Positions 11,491-22,877 of a stretch of DNA of 64,000 bases are shown here, piece by piece. The notes under the pieces were generated by a model. That model was not told the origin of the DNA. It did no database searches and saw nothing but the letters and a program-made list of their open reading frames with translations. Position 1 is the first letter of the stretch. Every line of letters starts with the position of its first letter. Made by a program: the position numbers and the translations under genes. The DNA comes from Phyto melanocephala (lineage: Eukaryota > Arthropoda > Insecta > Diptera > Rhinophoridae): assembly GCA_941918925.1 (NCBI GenBank), contig OW799234.1:80886997-80950996 (forward strand), read 5' to 3'.

Positions 11491-12396
11491 AACAAGTAAG
11501 AGCGCTATATTCGGCGGTGCCGAATCTTATATACCCTTCACAACGTGTAGTCATGCAATAACAGTAGTTTGTATCACCATTCATCCCATATGAAATACGT
11601 ACATACATATATAAAAACATCCCATTGGAAAATTATAAATTTACGTATGTATTATATATTTATATTTTATTCGAACTTTTTTCTATATATTAAGTTTTAA
11701 TGTGAACCATTTTTTATTTTGGCTTAATAATAAAATAAAAAATGGTTCACATTAAAATTTAATTTACGTATGTATGTTAAAAAAAAAAATTAAAAATAAA
11801 ATTTTTTTAAAAAAATTAAAAAAAAAATTTAAAAAAAAAATAATTAAAGTATATATAATAAATATAAAACAAAAAAAAAATAAAAAAAAATAAAAAAATA
11901 AATTTAAAAGAAAAAAATAATAACAAAAATATAAATAATATATTAAATAAAAAATAAAGAAATAATAAAAAAAAATAAAAAAAAAATTTTTTTTGCTCAG
12001 CTGGGTTTCGATGCCACGTTTTCTCTAACCAGTATATACGTTTGTATGTATGTATGCTGTTGTTGTTGTAATGTTGTTTTTGTGAAAAAAAAATCGAGGT
12101 GGTCGTGGGTTTTTACTTATATCTCAGTTGTTTATGTACCGATGCTTCTGATTTTCAATACCGATCTACTCCCGAATATTTCTGATATTTTTATACCTCA
12201 CCCGGGTACAAGCGATGTCGGGGGCATCAAAAAGTTGATATCAACATAGACACGGACAGACTGACAGAGCTTAATCGAATCCCTTATTCATAAGCTTTCA
12301 GAAAATTTATAATTTATGGGGAAATGAAAATTGTAGAAATTTCACACGGAATGACAAACCTATATATACCCTCTTTCACAGTGTGAAGGGTATAAA
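11491..12396 (+). mobile_element. DINE-1-like element, family B, copy B2 (both ends present)
   Basis: Full-length family B. It has the 5' end AACAAGTAAGAGCGCTATAT with hairpin TTCGGC..GCCGAA, then a CTTCACAACGTGTAGTCATG block, CATCCCATATGAAATACG, and a roughly 350-bp A/T tract. The GC-richer 3' module (GGTTTCGATGCCACG, ACCGATCTACTCCCGAAT, CACCCGGGT) follows. It ends with a short GGACAGACTGACAG tract and GTGTGAAGGGTATAAAA. Compared with other copies it carries an extra inverted duplication at 11695-11757. Confidence 0.87.
11695..11757. repeat. Perfect 26-bp hairpin inside DINE copy B2
   Basis: The 26 bases at 11695-11720 (TTTTAATGTGAACCATTTTT...) are the exact reverse complement of 11732-11757 (...AAATGGTTCACATTAAAA), around an 11-nt loop starting GGCTTAA. 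No other family B copy here has it. It is therefore an insertion or template-switch product private to this copy. Perfect pairing suggests recent origin. Confidence 0.85.
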
Positions 12397-14670
12397 AAAA
12401 TTTTCAATGTTTTGAATTAATGGTAATGTTTTTTTGCACTTTTTTTTAAGCGAATGTACTTTTTGTCCAAATTTTGAATCTGGCTACCCTAGATGCAGCT
12501 TATAACTGGTTTGTGGATTTCAACTACAAGACATTTCTTGCTTTTGCTGCTTCCATTTTTAACATTAAAGGGAATGCATAATTAACCTGCTCCTGGTAGG
12601 GATAAAATCTAACGAAGTGAAAATCTTTGGTGGGGCAGTAAGCGCATGTTTATGACGAATGACGAAAACTTAGCGAATTCAATACAACGGCATCACTGTT
12701 TACACACTTTAGATTTGTTTGTGATCGTTTGTGTTGCAGGCAGCAACTCCTAAATATATGTGCTGCTAGTCTATTTGCGTATTGGCTGTTGTTGTTGGTA
12801 TTGTTGGAGTGACTAAGTGCGTGTGTATATGCAACATCAACCTCAGCAGGCGTTCAACCATGTAACAGCTTCTGTACAATTGATGTGAAAAAGATAATGT
12901 TTGCCTCGGACGTTTTTTCTTTTGTTTGTGTTGTTATTTATAATAAATGAGAGTCAGTGGATCGTTTGTAGAGGTCTAGGTATTCACATTATTACATTAT
13001 TATTGTTGTTGCTTTGGGTTAGATGTTATAACTTGTTTCATCCATTGGATTGTTTATCTTTTAAGATCTTGAATTTTATTTGCTTAAACTTCTGATTGCT
13101 TGTTGTTTTTCTTTGATTTTTGTGTTGTTCTTTTTTTGTTGTTTTTTTCTGTTTGTGTGTTGATTTTATTATTGAAAGACTTAATTAGAAAATTGATTTT
13201 TTTTATTTATAATATGTCGAGTTATTGAGATAAAATTACTTTTGTTTAAAATCACAGATCACAGAAATGTAGAAATTTATTTGCTTTTTACTTTTAAAGG
13301 GCTTGGTGTACTACAGCTCTGTCTAAAAAAACATATTCTTTGGAATTATTTAAATTTTTTTCCGATTAATTATTTGTTTTAATTTATGAGTTTAATTATA
13401 CAAGAGTGTGTTAAAAACATTTTTAGTTGTAAGCTGTGTTTAGGTTTAATTTTAATTCAATTTAAATAGGATTTTTCTAATGAAAAGAAAAAATAATAAT
13501 AAAACTTTTTCTATTAGGAAATCTATTAATTAATAAATGACATTTTAAAGCGGCATTTTAAAGAGTTAAGCGGTTTTTATTGTCATAATAAAGTTGTTGT
13601 ATTGACAGAATGTAAAGGCTGTATTATAAAGGGTGTCAAAATTTGAGGTATAATTGTAACTTAAAAAAATAAGATTTTTTACCAAAACTTTCAATCACGT
13701 TTTTTTCTAAACTGTTGTCAATTGTTGATATATGTATGTTCGATAATGTTATTTTAAAGCTTTTGAGCGAATTGTTGTGGGATTATTGTTGTACATTTTC
13801 GATTTCAAAAACCGCACAAAAAATTTTCTAAAGCATAAAATCGCTTGATCCTGATGACCAATTCACTTGTCCTTTAAGATTGATAATGTGATTTTATAGG
13901 TTTCCTTTTTAAAAGACCTATTGTTTCTCTTGATGTGTGGCATGTGTTACGATCCTGTTTAACTATATATTCTCTACGTGTAAGTAAATTTTCCGCTTTA
14001 AAAAGCTTCGGATCATCTACCTGTAGAGATTTCTATTGACCATTACTTCAAATTTGGTCAACCTTTAGTTTCTTCATTTTACGTAATTATTTTTGAGTAG
14101 GCTTTTATTAAGTCTCTTACAACTTAAAACATTGAAAAATAAAATCACTTATTTCTGAATATATAATTCTTCTTCTCTTTTATTATTATTTTTTTTTTCT
14201 TATTTTAAAATTTAACGCTTCATCACTATTTGTTGTTATTGATATGACAAACTAAATTGAGCACATGGCCCTTATTTTCAAACATTTCGTTGCTAAAGAT
14301 GGAGAGAAAAGAAAACAAAAACTTCAAAACCAAAATTTTCAAATATTTATATTAGCCCCCAGTGTTTGGATTAAATCAAATCAGAAAATAGTTGAAATAA
14401 CAAACTCTTGTAAAATTGATTGTTTATTCAACAATTGGGTGCTTCTTTAACAACTCTTCTAATTCTGCTGGCAACAACTTGCAGCATCATGTTTATTTAT
14501 TTAGGCAGCGTACGAATGAGATGATGTGGTTGTTTATCTAACCGCCTCCATATTTCCCTTTATAGCAAATAGGCAGCCCTTTCAATTTCGTTAAGATATT
14601 TAGTGTGATTATTCATTTTTCTCTTGAGATCAAATTGTCAAATGTTCACACAATTAAAAAAATAACGAAA
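12397..14670. other. 2.3-kb interval without a supported gene
   Basis: No transposon match. 12480-12900 is less AT-rich. It contains a short frame from 12830 (MQHQPQQAFNHV, then GTAACA) that could be read as a tiny first exon, but there is no independent support. 12901-14260 is T-rich with chance frames. Around 14460-14600 there is another less AT-rich patch with no frame. Confidence 0.4.
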
Positions 14671-15490
14671 ACAAGTAAGAGTGCTATATTCGGCCATGCC
14701 GAATCTTATATACCCTTCACAACGTGTAGTCATGCAATAACAGTTGCTTGTATCACCATTCATCCCATATGAAATACGTACACGTATGTATGTTAAAAAA
14801 ACGAAAAAAAAAAAAAATTAAAAAAAAAATTAAAAAAAAAAATTTTTAAAAAAAAATTTAAAAAAAAATTAAAAAAAAAAATTATTATATATATAATATA
14901 CATATATAAAACAAAAAAGAAAATAAAAAAAAAAATTAAAAAAAAAATTAAAAAAAAAAATAATAATAAAAATATAAATAATATATTAAATAAAAAATAA
15001 AAAAAAAAATAAAAAAAAAATTTTAAAAAAAATTTTAAAAAAATTAAAAAAAAAATTTTTTTGGCTCAGTTGGGATTCGATGCCACGTTTTCTCTAACCA
15101 GTATACACGTTTGTATGTATGTATGTTGTTGTTGTAATGTTGTTTTTGTGAAAAAAATCGAGGTGGTCGTGGGTTTTTGCTCATATCTCAGTTGTTTATG
15201 CACCGATATTTCTGATTTTCAATACCGATCTACTCCCGAATATTTCTGATATTTTAATACTTTACCCGGGTCCAACCTATGTCGGGGGGTTCAAAAAGTT
15301 GATTTCAACATACACACGGACAGACGGTCAGACGGACAGACGGACAGACTGACAGGGCTTAATCGACTCCCCTATTCATAAGCTTTCAGAAAATATATAC
15401 TTTATGGGGTCGGAAATGAAAATTGTAGAAATTTCACACGGAATGACAAACCTATATATACCCTTTTTCACTGTGTGAAGGGTATAAAAA
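14671..15490 (+). mobile_element. DINE-1-like element, family B, copy B3 (both ends present)
   Basis: Full-length family B. It has ACAAGTAAGAGTGCTATATT, hairpin TTCGGCCATGCCGAA, an A-rich tract and the 3' module with GGATTCGATGCCACG and ATCGAGGTGGTCGTGG. The GGACAGACGGTCAGACGG tetranucleotide tract is at about 15317-15350. The 3' end is GTGTGAAGGGTATAAAAA. The open frame across the 3' module recurs in other copies but lacks any domain and shifts between them. Confidence 0.88.
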
Positions 15491-15880
15491 CTGAGATCAT
15501 TTTAAAAATTGTGCCTTGTAATAGTAGGATGTTATAGGGGTGGGCGTCTAAAAGTGATCGAGCGTTGTAAGTTGGAGTGTATTTGTATGTGTGTGGTTGG
15601 TTTAAGTGTTTTATTTACATACATACATATTGTTGTTTGTTAATTTGAATAATGAAAGTGTTAATAACTCTTCCAGGTTTACCATTTAATTTAGAAAATA
15701 TATTACATATTTGGAGAGTGTTGCGTGTGCTTTCCTTGTGCTTAGAGAGTGAATGTTGCTTTCAATTATTGCAACTAAATTGTTAATATTTAATTTAAGT
15801 ATTAACAATTTTTGAAAATAACGATTTCTTTTGGCTACGCCATACCCACAAGTAATTTTGAACTTTTATCGGTTAAGTAT
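15491..15880. other. AT-rich spacer
   Basis: No gene or repeat identified. Confidence 0.4.
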
Positions 15881-16275
15881 AGGGAGGTTCAACTAAAATG
15901 CACGATGTTAATTGCAAATGAAACAAAAAGTTTTCAAAAAATTATCTTCATATTTTTTAGGAGGATCCATGACAATTATGTGTGAAACAAAATATCGACC
16001 ATACTTCTATCCGATAGTCTATATTTTTAATGACAATGTTAACGTTCAGTTGTTGGGCACGACTACAAGTTCAGGTTGACGGCTCCTTTGACAATGTTTT
16101 CCGCATAACGAACTGGGCTAGCGTGCCCAGGTGTTTTCACATTTCCTATAGATCCGGTTTGCAATTTGCACAATTCTTCCGTTTAATAGGACATTTGGTC
16201 GATTAAGCTGACCAAAAAAAATCACAAAGTGCATGAAATGCATTACCGCCCCTGAATTATCTTTGCCTAAAGTCC
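15881..16275 (-). mobile_element. Diverged relative of the DINE-nested Tc1/mariner element
   Basis: The left end AGGGAGGTTCAACTAAAATG aligns with the inverted repeat of the elements at 42495 and 57959. Further matches follow: TAATGACAATGTTAACG.. TTGTTGGGCACGACTAC, and AGTGCATGAAATGCATT. Its far end is lost at about 16275. As in those copies the remnant transposase is on this strand, reduced to the N-terminal region and full of stops. It does not lie inside a DINE element, so it is an independent insertion of the family. Confidence 0.6.
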
Positions 16276-16744
16276 AGAATTCGAAAAAAATTAACTATTT
16301 ACATCTATTTTACATAAAAAATTAACTTAGTTTAAGATTTTGAATTCGCTTATGAAAAAAGAAATAGGGCAGATTAGTTGAATTAAAACTTCAAATATAT
16401 AACCAAGTAAGTTATTCCTATCCGTTATCCTCTTATTCTGAGTAATTAAAGTATCATATTTATAGTTAAGAAATTTTTACATACAATATTATCTAAAACA
16501 CAGAAAGCTTCTTACTGATATTCACTAAAATATTAAAAAATTTATAAATATTTCCCGGTAATGCCATATGGGTTGCAGATCGCTTTGACGAACAGAAAAC
16601 TGAAATGAAAATATATTATCTCTTATTTATGAACTTTTTAAACTAGCGTTCTTATTGAACGGACTCTTGTAATTAAAACAACCGGAAGGACCTCAAACTA
16701 ATTTATTTTAATTTATGTTCAATTATCAGCACAACACCTTCTTG
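16276..16744. other. AT-rich spacer
   Basis: No gene or repeat identified. Confidence 0.4.
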
Positions 16745-17073
16745 TTTTTATACCCTTCACACAGTGAAAAAGGGGAGTCGATTAAGCTCTGTCAGTCTGT
16801 CCGTGTGTATGTTGAAATCAGCTTTTTGAAGCCCCCCCCCGACATCGCCAGCACCCGCGTGAAGTATAAAAATATTGGAAATATTCGGGAGTAGATCGAT
16901 ATTGAAAATCAAAAAAATCAGTACATAAAAAACAACAACATACATGCACACAAACGTGGTATACTGGTTAGAGTAAACGTGGCATTAAGTCCCAGCTGAG
17001 TCAAAAATTTATTTTTTTATTTTTTTTTGGTTTTTTTTTCTATTTTATTTTTTTTTTCTATTTTTATATTATA

Positions 17074-17694
17074 CTAGAAAAGCCCGGCGCGCGTTGCTAC
17101 GCCCCTTAATAAATAAAAATGCATTCTGAATTTAAATTGAATATCAATTGCAAAAAGCTAAAAATTTAAAATTTTGTTTAATGGGCGTGGCACTGCCCAT
17201 TTTTTTAATCAAGAAATTGTATAGTCATGACAACTCAATATGTGTGCAAAGTTTCACAAAAATCGGTCCAGAGCAAGTACCTCAAAATTATAACTTTTTT
17301 TATGTGCGTGGCCCTGCCACTTTTTTAATCACGAAATTATAAAGTCATGACAGCTCACTATGTGTGCAAAGTTTCAGAAAAATCGGTCCAGTGCAAGTAC
17401 CTCAAAATTAAAGCTTTTTTAGGGGCGTTGCCCCGCCCAATTTTCTTATCACGAAATTATTTAGTCATGACAGCTCGATATGTGTGCAAAGTTTCAGAAA
17501 AATCGGTCATGTGCTAGTAGCTAAAAATGATAACTAATTTTTTATGGGCGTGTGGGGCCACTTTTTTTCACCCATAAACACTTCCTGGTATGTGTTCAAC
17601 AACTTACCAAAGTTTGAGCCCGATCGGTTTTACAGTTTCGGAGTCTATAGCTAACACACACACACACACAGAGTTTCACTTTTATATATATAGA
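17074..17694 (-). mobile_element. Helitron-like element with internal tandem repeats (copy 1)
   Basis: On the minus strand it runs from TCTATATATATAAAAGTG to GGGGCGTAGCAACGCGCG..CTTTTCTAG|T. GCGT-AGCA-ACGC forms the 3' hairpin and CTAG is the Helitron terminus. Between them lie a CA/TG dinucleotide tract and units of about 120 bp, each with GGGCGTGGCACTGCCC, ATCACGAAATT, TCATGACAGCTC and TGTGCAAAGTTTCAGAAAAA. No Rep/helicase coding remains. It interrupts DINE copy B4, so it is younger than that copy. Its right border has expanded into GAAGATA repeats. Confidence 0.75.
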
Positions 17695-17728
17695 AGATAG
17701 AAGATAGAAGAAGAAGATAGAAGATAGA
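17691..17728. repeat. GAAGATA-type short tandem repeat at a Helitron border
   Basis: TAGAAGATAGAAGATAGAAG, then further GAAGATAGAAGATAG. It extends the TATATATAGA end of the adjoining Helitron and obscures its exact left flank (T where A is expected on the minus strand). Confidence 0.8.
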
Positions 17729-18049
17729 TTATTTGAATTTTTGTTATTTTATTTTTTTTTAAGTTTTTTTTGTAATTAATTAATTTAATTAATAATAATT
17801 AATTAATTTAATTTTTTTATGTTTTTTTTAATTTTTTTTTTATTTTTTAAATTTTTTTATTTATTTTTTTATTATTATTTTTTTTTAAACATACATACGC
17901 TTATAATTTTACAATGGGATGTTTTTATATGTATATGTATGTTTTTTATATGAACGTATGAGATGAATGGTGATACACACTATTGTTATTAAAGGGTTGT
18001 GAAGGGTATATAAGATTCGGCACGGTCGAATATAGCACTCTTACTTGTT

Positions 18050-18784
18050 TAAATTGTTATATGTATATGAATTCTTTGACTTATGTTTTACTAATGAACC
18101 GTTTAGCTAAAATTATGTATCATCAGTATTAACATTTTAAACTAACATACATACATATGAATGTCATCAATAGTCCCTTAAAACAAAAAGAGAGAAAATA
18201 AAACTCTTGTTTACTTAACACAAAACTAACCTAACTCTATTGAATATCAAGTGGACATTACCAGTACATACCTTTTCAATAGGCAGGCATTTTCTTTGAT
18301 AACAGATCCCCTTTCAACTAAACATATTCCTGAAACAGGGAAACAAATAAATTCCACAAAAAAAAAATAAATAATTTAAACAAGTCAATAAAAATGTCTA
18401 TCTTATGATCTTATCAATGAGATAGTGGAAAAAAGGATTGTCACAGATGAGAGTGTTAATGTAAATGGTTGAAGACAAAATAGTGAAAGATAAAAACAAT
18501 AAACTTTTTTTTTGTTTTTTAATTTCGTATAATTGAAGAAACTTGGGTATAAAATACATTTATAAGAAATAGTAAATTTTCTTCTAGATATTGTATTGTT
18601 TTGAAATAAATATAAATACAAATTAAAATTCTACATGACAAAGAGCAGCATATAAAGAAAAAATAATGTTTAAATGATCATAGTAACATGTTGCGGGTTG
18701 CAATTAATTTTTTTAAATGTTTAAGAAAATTTAGTACCATTGTACTTTATTTAAAACCTTTTGTATATTATCACCTCGGCATAT
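18050..18784. other. AT-rich interval without recognisable gene
   Basis: No coding or transposon signal. Chance frames only. Confidence 0.4.
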
Positions 18785-19711
18785 AAGAAAATAACATGAA
18801 AAGTGGGCGTAAAAGTGGGCGAATCAATATAGTTCCTGCTAATAAATAAACCTTAAATATTTCAATATAGTCCTTTATACTTCCAAAAACTTTTTCCATT
18901 GAGAAATTATATGAATTTGAGATAAAGCGTTCTATGGCAGGTAGGCGTTAAAATGGGCGTGTTACCTTCATTTTCTGGCATAACAATGACATTTTCTAGA
19001 AAGCTATATGTCAGAAATTTCATCATCATACCTCTACTTTTGTGGGTTTTATGAGCTTTTAACAGAAGATAACGTGAAAAGTGGGCGTTATAGTAGGCGT
19101 GTCGAAGTAGTTTCTGCTAATAAATACAACTTTAATATTTCAATGAAATTCCTTATTCTACCAAAATCTTTATTCATAGAGAAATTATATGAATTTATAT
19201 GGAAGGTAAGCGTTAAAGTGGGTGTGTCACCTTTGACCAAGAAGCAATGTTTGCAAAATTTTAGAATCATACATATAATTTTGTCAAATTTATTAGGTTT
19301 TAAATTTTAAATATACCGAAAAATACACTATGCCGTATAAATTTTCATACATTTCGATCTATAATTCCTTTCCTAATGCATAGGCTTCACTTTAATGTGT
19401 TTGGACACAATTGCATTTTATTTGATTTTAGAACGATTTGGTTTTTTTGACCTACTCTTGCATTACGAGCTATAACTCTCTTCCCAATTTTCCGATTTAG
19501 CCCATTTTCAACACCTAACAAACCTTGTGTATAAGAAATATTCTGGCCACCTAGATTTTCGGTTCGAGCTTTATCGTGCTTTCAACAAATGGACAGACGG
19601 ACGGACATAGCTAGATCGTCATAAAATGAATCCAGGATATTTCGATGTGTTATGAATGGAGTGACAAAATAAATATCCCCCAACAATTTTTTGGTGGCGG
19701 GTATAAAAAAA
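18785..19711 (+). mobile_element. DINE-1-like element, family A, copy A3 (5' truncated)
   Basis: Begins inside the core with AACATGAAAAGTGGGCGTAA. It carries GGCGTTAAAATGGGCGTG and GTGGGCGTTATAGTAGGCG units, GACGGACGGACATAGCTAG, and ends GGTGGCGGGTATAAAAA. The 5' hairpin end and the position of the nested Tc1/mariner element are missing. It therefore cannot say whether this lineage carried the passenger. Open frames inside (such as 19008-19310) read across the repeat units and are not genes. Confidence 0.82.
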
Positions 19712-19869
19712 TCTTTGGTTTATTTTATTTTAAAGTCTATACTTCTATAAAAAGCACCCTTTACAGTGATCATGCTTCACAGTTGTTTGTTGTAATTCTT
19801 ACACAGAATTTTTTTGCATTAAGGGCATCGTACATTTTTCATTTCATTTGTCAGAGTCTCTAATTACAA

Positions 19870-20340
19870 TGATCTATTAAATGTTTCTTTGTTTTTTTCA
19901 CCTCTAAGTTCGGATCAATTTTAGTAATTTTTTGCAAATTGTAGCATGATCACCAAATTTTTTTCACATCAAAGAAACAATTATAGCGATTCATCCCGAA
20001 AAATTAAACTTTTTTAGGCGTCACCAATTTGTTGGGTTGCTGGCAGAACTTAAAATATCGTTAGAAATCTGTCTTGATGGCTTGAATGGATCTTATTTTG
20101 AAATTGATAATTTTTTATAACGATCAACTTCGCAGTGGTTTTAGAGCCAGTACCACGTTTGTGATCTGTTAAGAAACTTGACAAGCGGCCTACAACATTT
20201 GTGATCAGTTAAGAAACTTTGCAATTTGCCGTAAAGGTATCCCACATTTACGAAGTTCAACAACATTTCTATGTTATTCTGTATTGTGTAGATCGATCTA
20301 TCTAAGTATACAATAATCTACGTTTAGTTGTTTCTCAAGT
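19870..20340 (-). pseudogene. Tc1-family transposase relic (N-terminal half)
   Basis: Minus-strand translations give, in pieces, CGIPLRQIAKFLN (first helix-turn-helix), then SRQISNDILSS after DPFKP (second DNA-binding/GRPR region), then a short piece resembling the linker. This order is that of Tc1 transposases. The segment AAGTTTCTTAAC..GATCACAAA occurs twice in tandem (about 20163 and 20208), a local duplication in the pseudogene. Stops and frameshifts break every frame, and the catalytic part is not recognisable. It is a different lineage from the DFFLWG-type copies elsewhere in the window. Confidence 0.6.
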
Positions 20341-20548
20341 AGGGGTTACTTAGCAAGTTTTGTGTGTGTCTAAATTGAACGGTAATCTATTATTTTGATT
20401 AAACAAATTTTCAATTTAAATAATAAAAGTTAAATTTTTTATGACGTTTCTTAATATCTGATTGCGCTTGGCTGTTTTTTTGTTGCCGGACACATTTCGA
20501 AAAATATTAATAACATGTTGTATATTAAAGTTACAAGAAGGATCGCAC

Positions 20549-20625
20549 AACATGCCAACTTGGCATAAGTGTATACCTGTCATGGGTTTGGGCTTTTAGT
20601 GCCACTCCTTTTCAACCTACAAGAA
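20549..20625 (+). mobile_element. 5'-truncated SINE (3' body and tail only)
   Basis: GCACAACATGCCAACTTGGC, then ATAAGTGTATACCTGTCATG, and TTTTCAACCTAC match the body and tail of the SINE at 7176-7394. The tRNA-like head is missing. 5' truncation is the usual product of LINE-driven retrotransposition. Confidence 0.7.
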
Positions 20626-20829
20626 GGATAAAAAATAATAGCATAAAAAGTACCCTGTAGTATATATATAACTTTGATAAGGTGTGTGTATAAATTTGTA
20701 TACAGCAAATTCTTATAACCATGTCCATTCCACTCAGAATTGTTTTTCGCCCTCACGAGATTCTTTATAAATTAACTATTTGAACTTGATAAACATATAA
20801 AATTACTTCAGTTTCCGATTTTGCAAAAC

Positions 20830-20905
20830 TGTCATAAAATTAAAACACCGATTTAGAAAATATATACTTTTTGGATGTCTAAAATGAGTATTTCGAGATT
20901 TTGCA
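20830..20905 (+). mobile_element. DINE family A fragment
   Basis: GAAAATATATACTTTTTGGA and CTAAAATGAGTATTTCGAG match the block before the 3' end of family A (AATATATACTTTATGGGGTC). About 75 bp of a decayed copy. Confidence 0.45.
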
Positions 20906-21026
20906 AGAAAAAAATTTGTTAAGTTTTACATTCCTTCAGAAAAAAATTTTAGCTTCACTAATGGCCTTCACTAACTTTAAATGTGATATCTACTGTAACT
21001 ACCGACGTACTGTGTTTTATCAGTAA

Positions 21027-21808
21027 CTAGCCAAACCCGGCGCGCGTTGCTACGCCCCTTAATGAATCGAAATACATTCTGAACTTTAATTGAATATCAA
21101 GTGCCAAAGCCTAAATATTACAATTTTTTATGGGCGTGGCATTGCCCACTTTTCTAATCACGAAATTGTAAAGTCATAACAGCTCAATATGTGTGCAAAG
21201 TTTCAGAAGAATCGGACCAGTGCAAAAATAATCAAAATTATAATTGTTTTTATGGGCGTGTCCCTGCCCACTTTTCTAATCACGAAATTGTAAAATTATA
21301 ACAGCTCAATATGTGTGCAAAGTTTCAGAATAATCGGTCCAGTGCAAGTACCTCAAAATTATACCTATTTCTTATGGGCGTGGCACTGCCCACTTTTCTA
21401 ATCACGAAATTATTAAGTCATGACAGCTCGATATGTATGCAAAGTTTCAGAAAAATCGGTCTGGTGAAAGTACCCATTTTTTTAATCACGAAATTATAAA
21501 GTCATGACAGCTTAATATGTGTGCAAAGTTTTAGAAAAATCGGTCCAGTGCAAGTACCTCAAAATTAAAACTTTTTTAGGGGCGTGGCCCCGCCCACTTT
21601 TCTTATCACAAAATTATTTAGTCATGACAGCTCGATATGTGTGCAAAGTTTCAGAAAAATCGGTCAAGTGCAAGTAGCTAAAACTGATAACTAATTTTTA
21701 TGGGCGTGGCCCGCCCACCTTTTTCCACCCATAAACACTCCCTGGTATGTGTCCAACAACTTTCCAAAGTTTGAGTCCGATCGGTTTTACAGTTTCGGAG
21801 TCTATAGC

Positions 21809-21843
<35 letters not shown>

Positions 21844-21863
21844 TTCACTTTTATATATATAGA
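21027..21863 (-). mobile_element. Helitron-like element with internal tandem repeats (copy 2)
   Basis: Minus strand: A|TCTATATATATAAAAGTG to CGCGCCGGGTTTGGCTAG|T. Both borders are canonical (insertion between A and T, CTAG terminus) with the GCGT-AGCA-ACGC hairpin just inside. It has a (CA)n tract at about 21811-21840. Units of about 122 bp follow one another, with GGGCGTGGC-type motifs at 21131, 21253, 21377, 21581 and 21702. The spacing of 204 marks one collapsed unit. Noncoding; the open frame at 21311 reads across units. Confidence 0.82.
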
Positions 21864-22010
21864 TTACGTTTTAAATAAAGTGTTTTTAATGAACTAATTT
21901 TTGATGCTCGTGGATAAAGTTTAATGGTTCAACAATATGATGAAACGAAGACAACCACACCAAGGTCCGCACTTGGTCCTCAAGTAAAATCTGATATTAA
22001 AGGCAAAATA
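21864..22010. other. Short spacer
   Basis: AT-rich sequence between a Helitron and a Tc1/mariner element. No feature seen. Confidence 0.4.
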
Positions 22011-22877
22011 TCGGGTGTCCCAACTAGAACGCAATTTTTAAATTTATAATAAAACACAGATATTTAAAAAAAAAAAAATCGTGAAACTTTATTATATCGT
22101 AAAGTAGACAGAATGAGGTTATGTATGGAACAATATATCGTGCAGATGGCCGCCGCGGCTTTGCTGGCACACACGCGATCTTTTATTGAAATTTTCAATG
22201 ACCTTTTTGCATAAATGCTGCGGTATTTCATTAATGCAGCGTCCAATTTCCTCTTTTAAGGCTTGAGTCGTCGTCGGCTTATACGCGTAAACCATTGACC
22301 TCAAAAAACCCCAAAGAAAAAAATCTGAAGGTGTTAAGTCACACGATCTAGGCGGCCAATTCTGGTCTCCAAAACGCGAAATAACACGACCGGGAAATGA
22401 CTGATGCAACAATTGAATTGTTTCTCTGGCTGTATGACATGTGGCGCCACCTTGTTGAAACCACATGCCCTCCACATTCGTTTCTTCAATTCTAGGCAAG
22501 AAAAAACTGGTTATCATTTCACGATACCGAAAACCATTGACTATTTGAGCTTGACCTGCCTCATTTTCATAAAAAAAGGTCCAATGATTCTTCCAGCCCA
22601 AAAACCACACCACACAGTGACACGTTGAGGATGCATTTGCTTCTCGTGAATCACTCGAGGATTTTCCTTAACCTAAATGCGACAATTCTGCTTATTGACG
22701 AAGCCATCAAGATGGAAATGGGATGATCGCAATTTGCGAACTGTAGCCGCAAAACTTTTATTATTTTGATAAAACAATTTCACAATGAGAATGCGTTGTT
22801 CATTCATGTAGCGCTCCATTTTTACTAACTTCGAGTGGCGCCAAATTTAAAAATTGCGTTCTAGTTGGGACACCCGA
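22011..22877 (-). mobile_element. Tc1/mariner-superfamily element, deleted but with intact ends
   Basis: 867 bp bounded by perfect 35-bp inverted repeats (TCGGGTGTCCCAACTAGAAC...). TA flanks both sides (22009-22010 and 22878-22879). It encloses a broken transposase on the minus strand. The identical inverted repeats suggest relatively recent transposition. The defective gene means it must have been moved by a relative's enzyme. Confidence 0.9.
22119..22819 (-). pseudogene. Defective Tc1/mariner transposase (DFFLWG type)
   Basis: Starts MERYMNEQRIL (DNA-binding helix) at 22819. It passes directly from VRKLR to SSHFHLDGFVNKQN, so the middle of the protein, including the SDEAHF block with the first catalytic Asp, is deleted. 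There is then an in-frame TAG and a one-base shift near GPFFYENE. The C-terminal half from about 22600 is open: WFQQGGATCHTA, SCDLTPSDFFLWG, ending GGHLHDILFHT. The second catalytic Asp codon (QQD) reads GGT (Gly); the third (SCD) is intact. It cannot be active. The copy at 23946-24540 has the same central deletion. Confidence 0.88.

Larger units (their letters stand above)
16745..18049 (-). mobile_element. DINE-1-like element, family B, copy B4, split by a Helitron
   Basis: Minus-strand family B. The plus strand starts TTATACCCTTCACACAGTG (inverted 3' end) and reads the inverted module (CGGGAGTAGATCGATATTG, CCCAGCTGAGTC). It enters the T-rich tract and is interrupted at 17074-17694 by a Helitron. 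It resumes with T-rich DNA and ends ATTCGGCACGGTCGAATATAG..CTCTTACTTGTTT. A run of C at about 16837-16846 replaces the usual short C run of other copies. Confidence 0.85.

Noticed and set aside
12830..12890. Tiny first exon reading MQHQPQQAFNHV with a GTAACA donor
   Set aside because: Twelve codons and a weak donor with no second exon; too little to call.
14265..14450. 61-residue open frame
   Set aside because: Composition follows the AT-rich sequence; no domain, start context or conservation clue.
17074..21863. CRISPR-like regularly spaced repeats
   Set aside because: The units are about 122 bp contiguous Helitron-internal repeats without unique spacers, in a fly genome.
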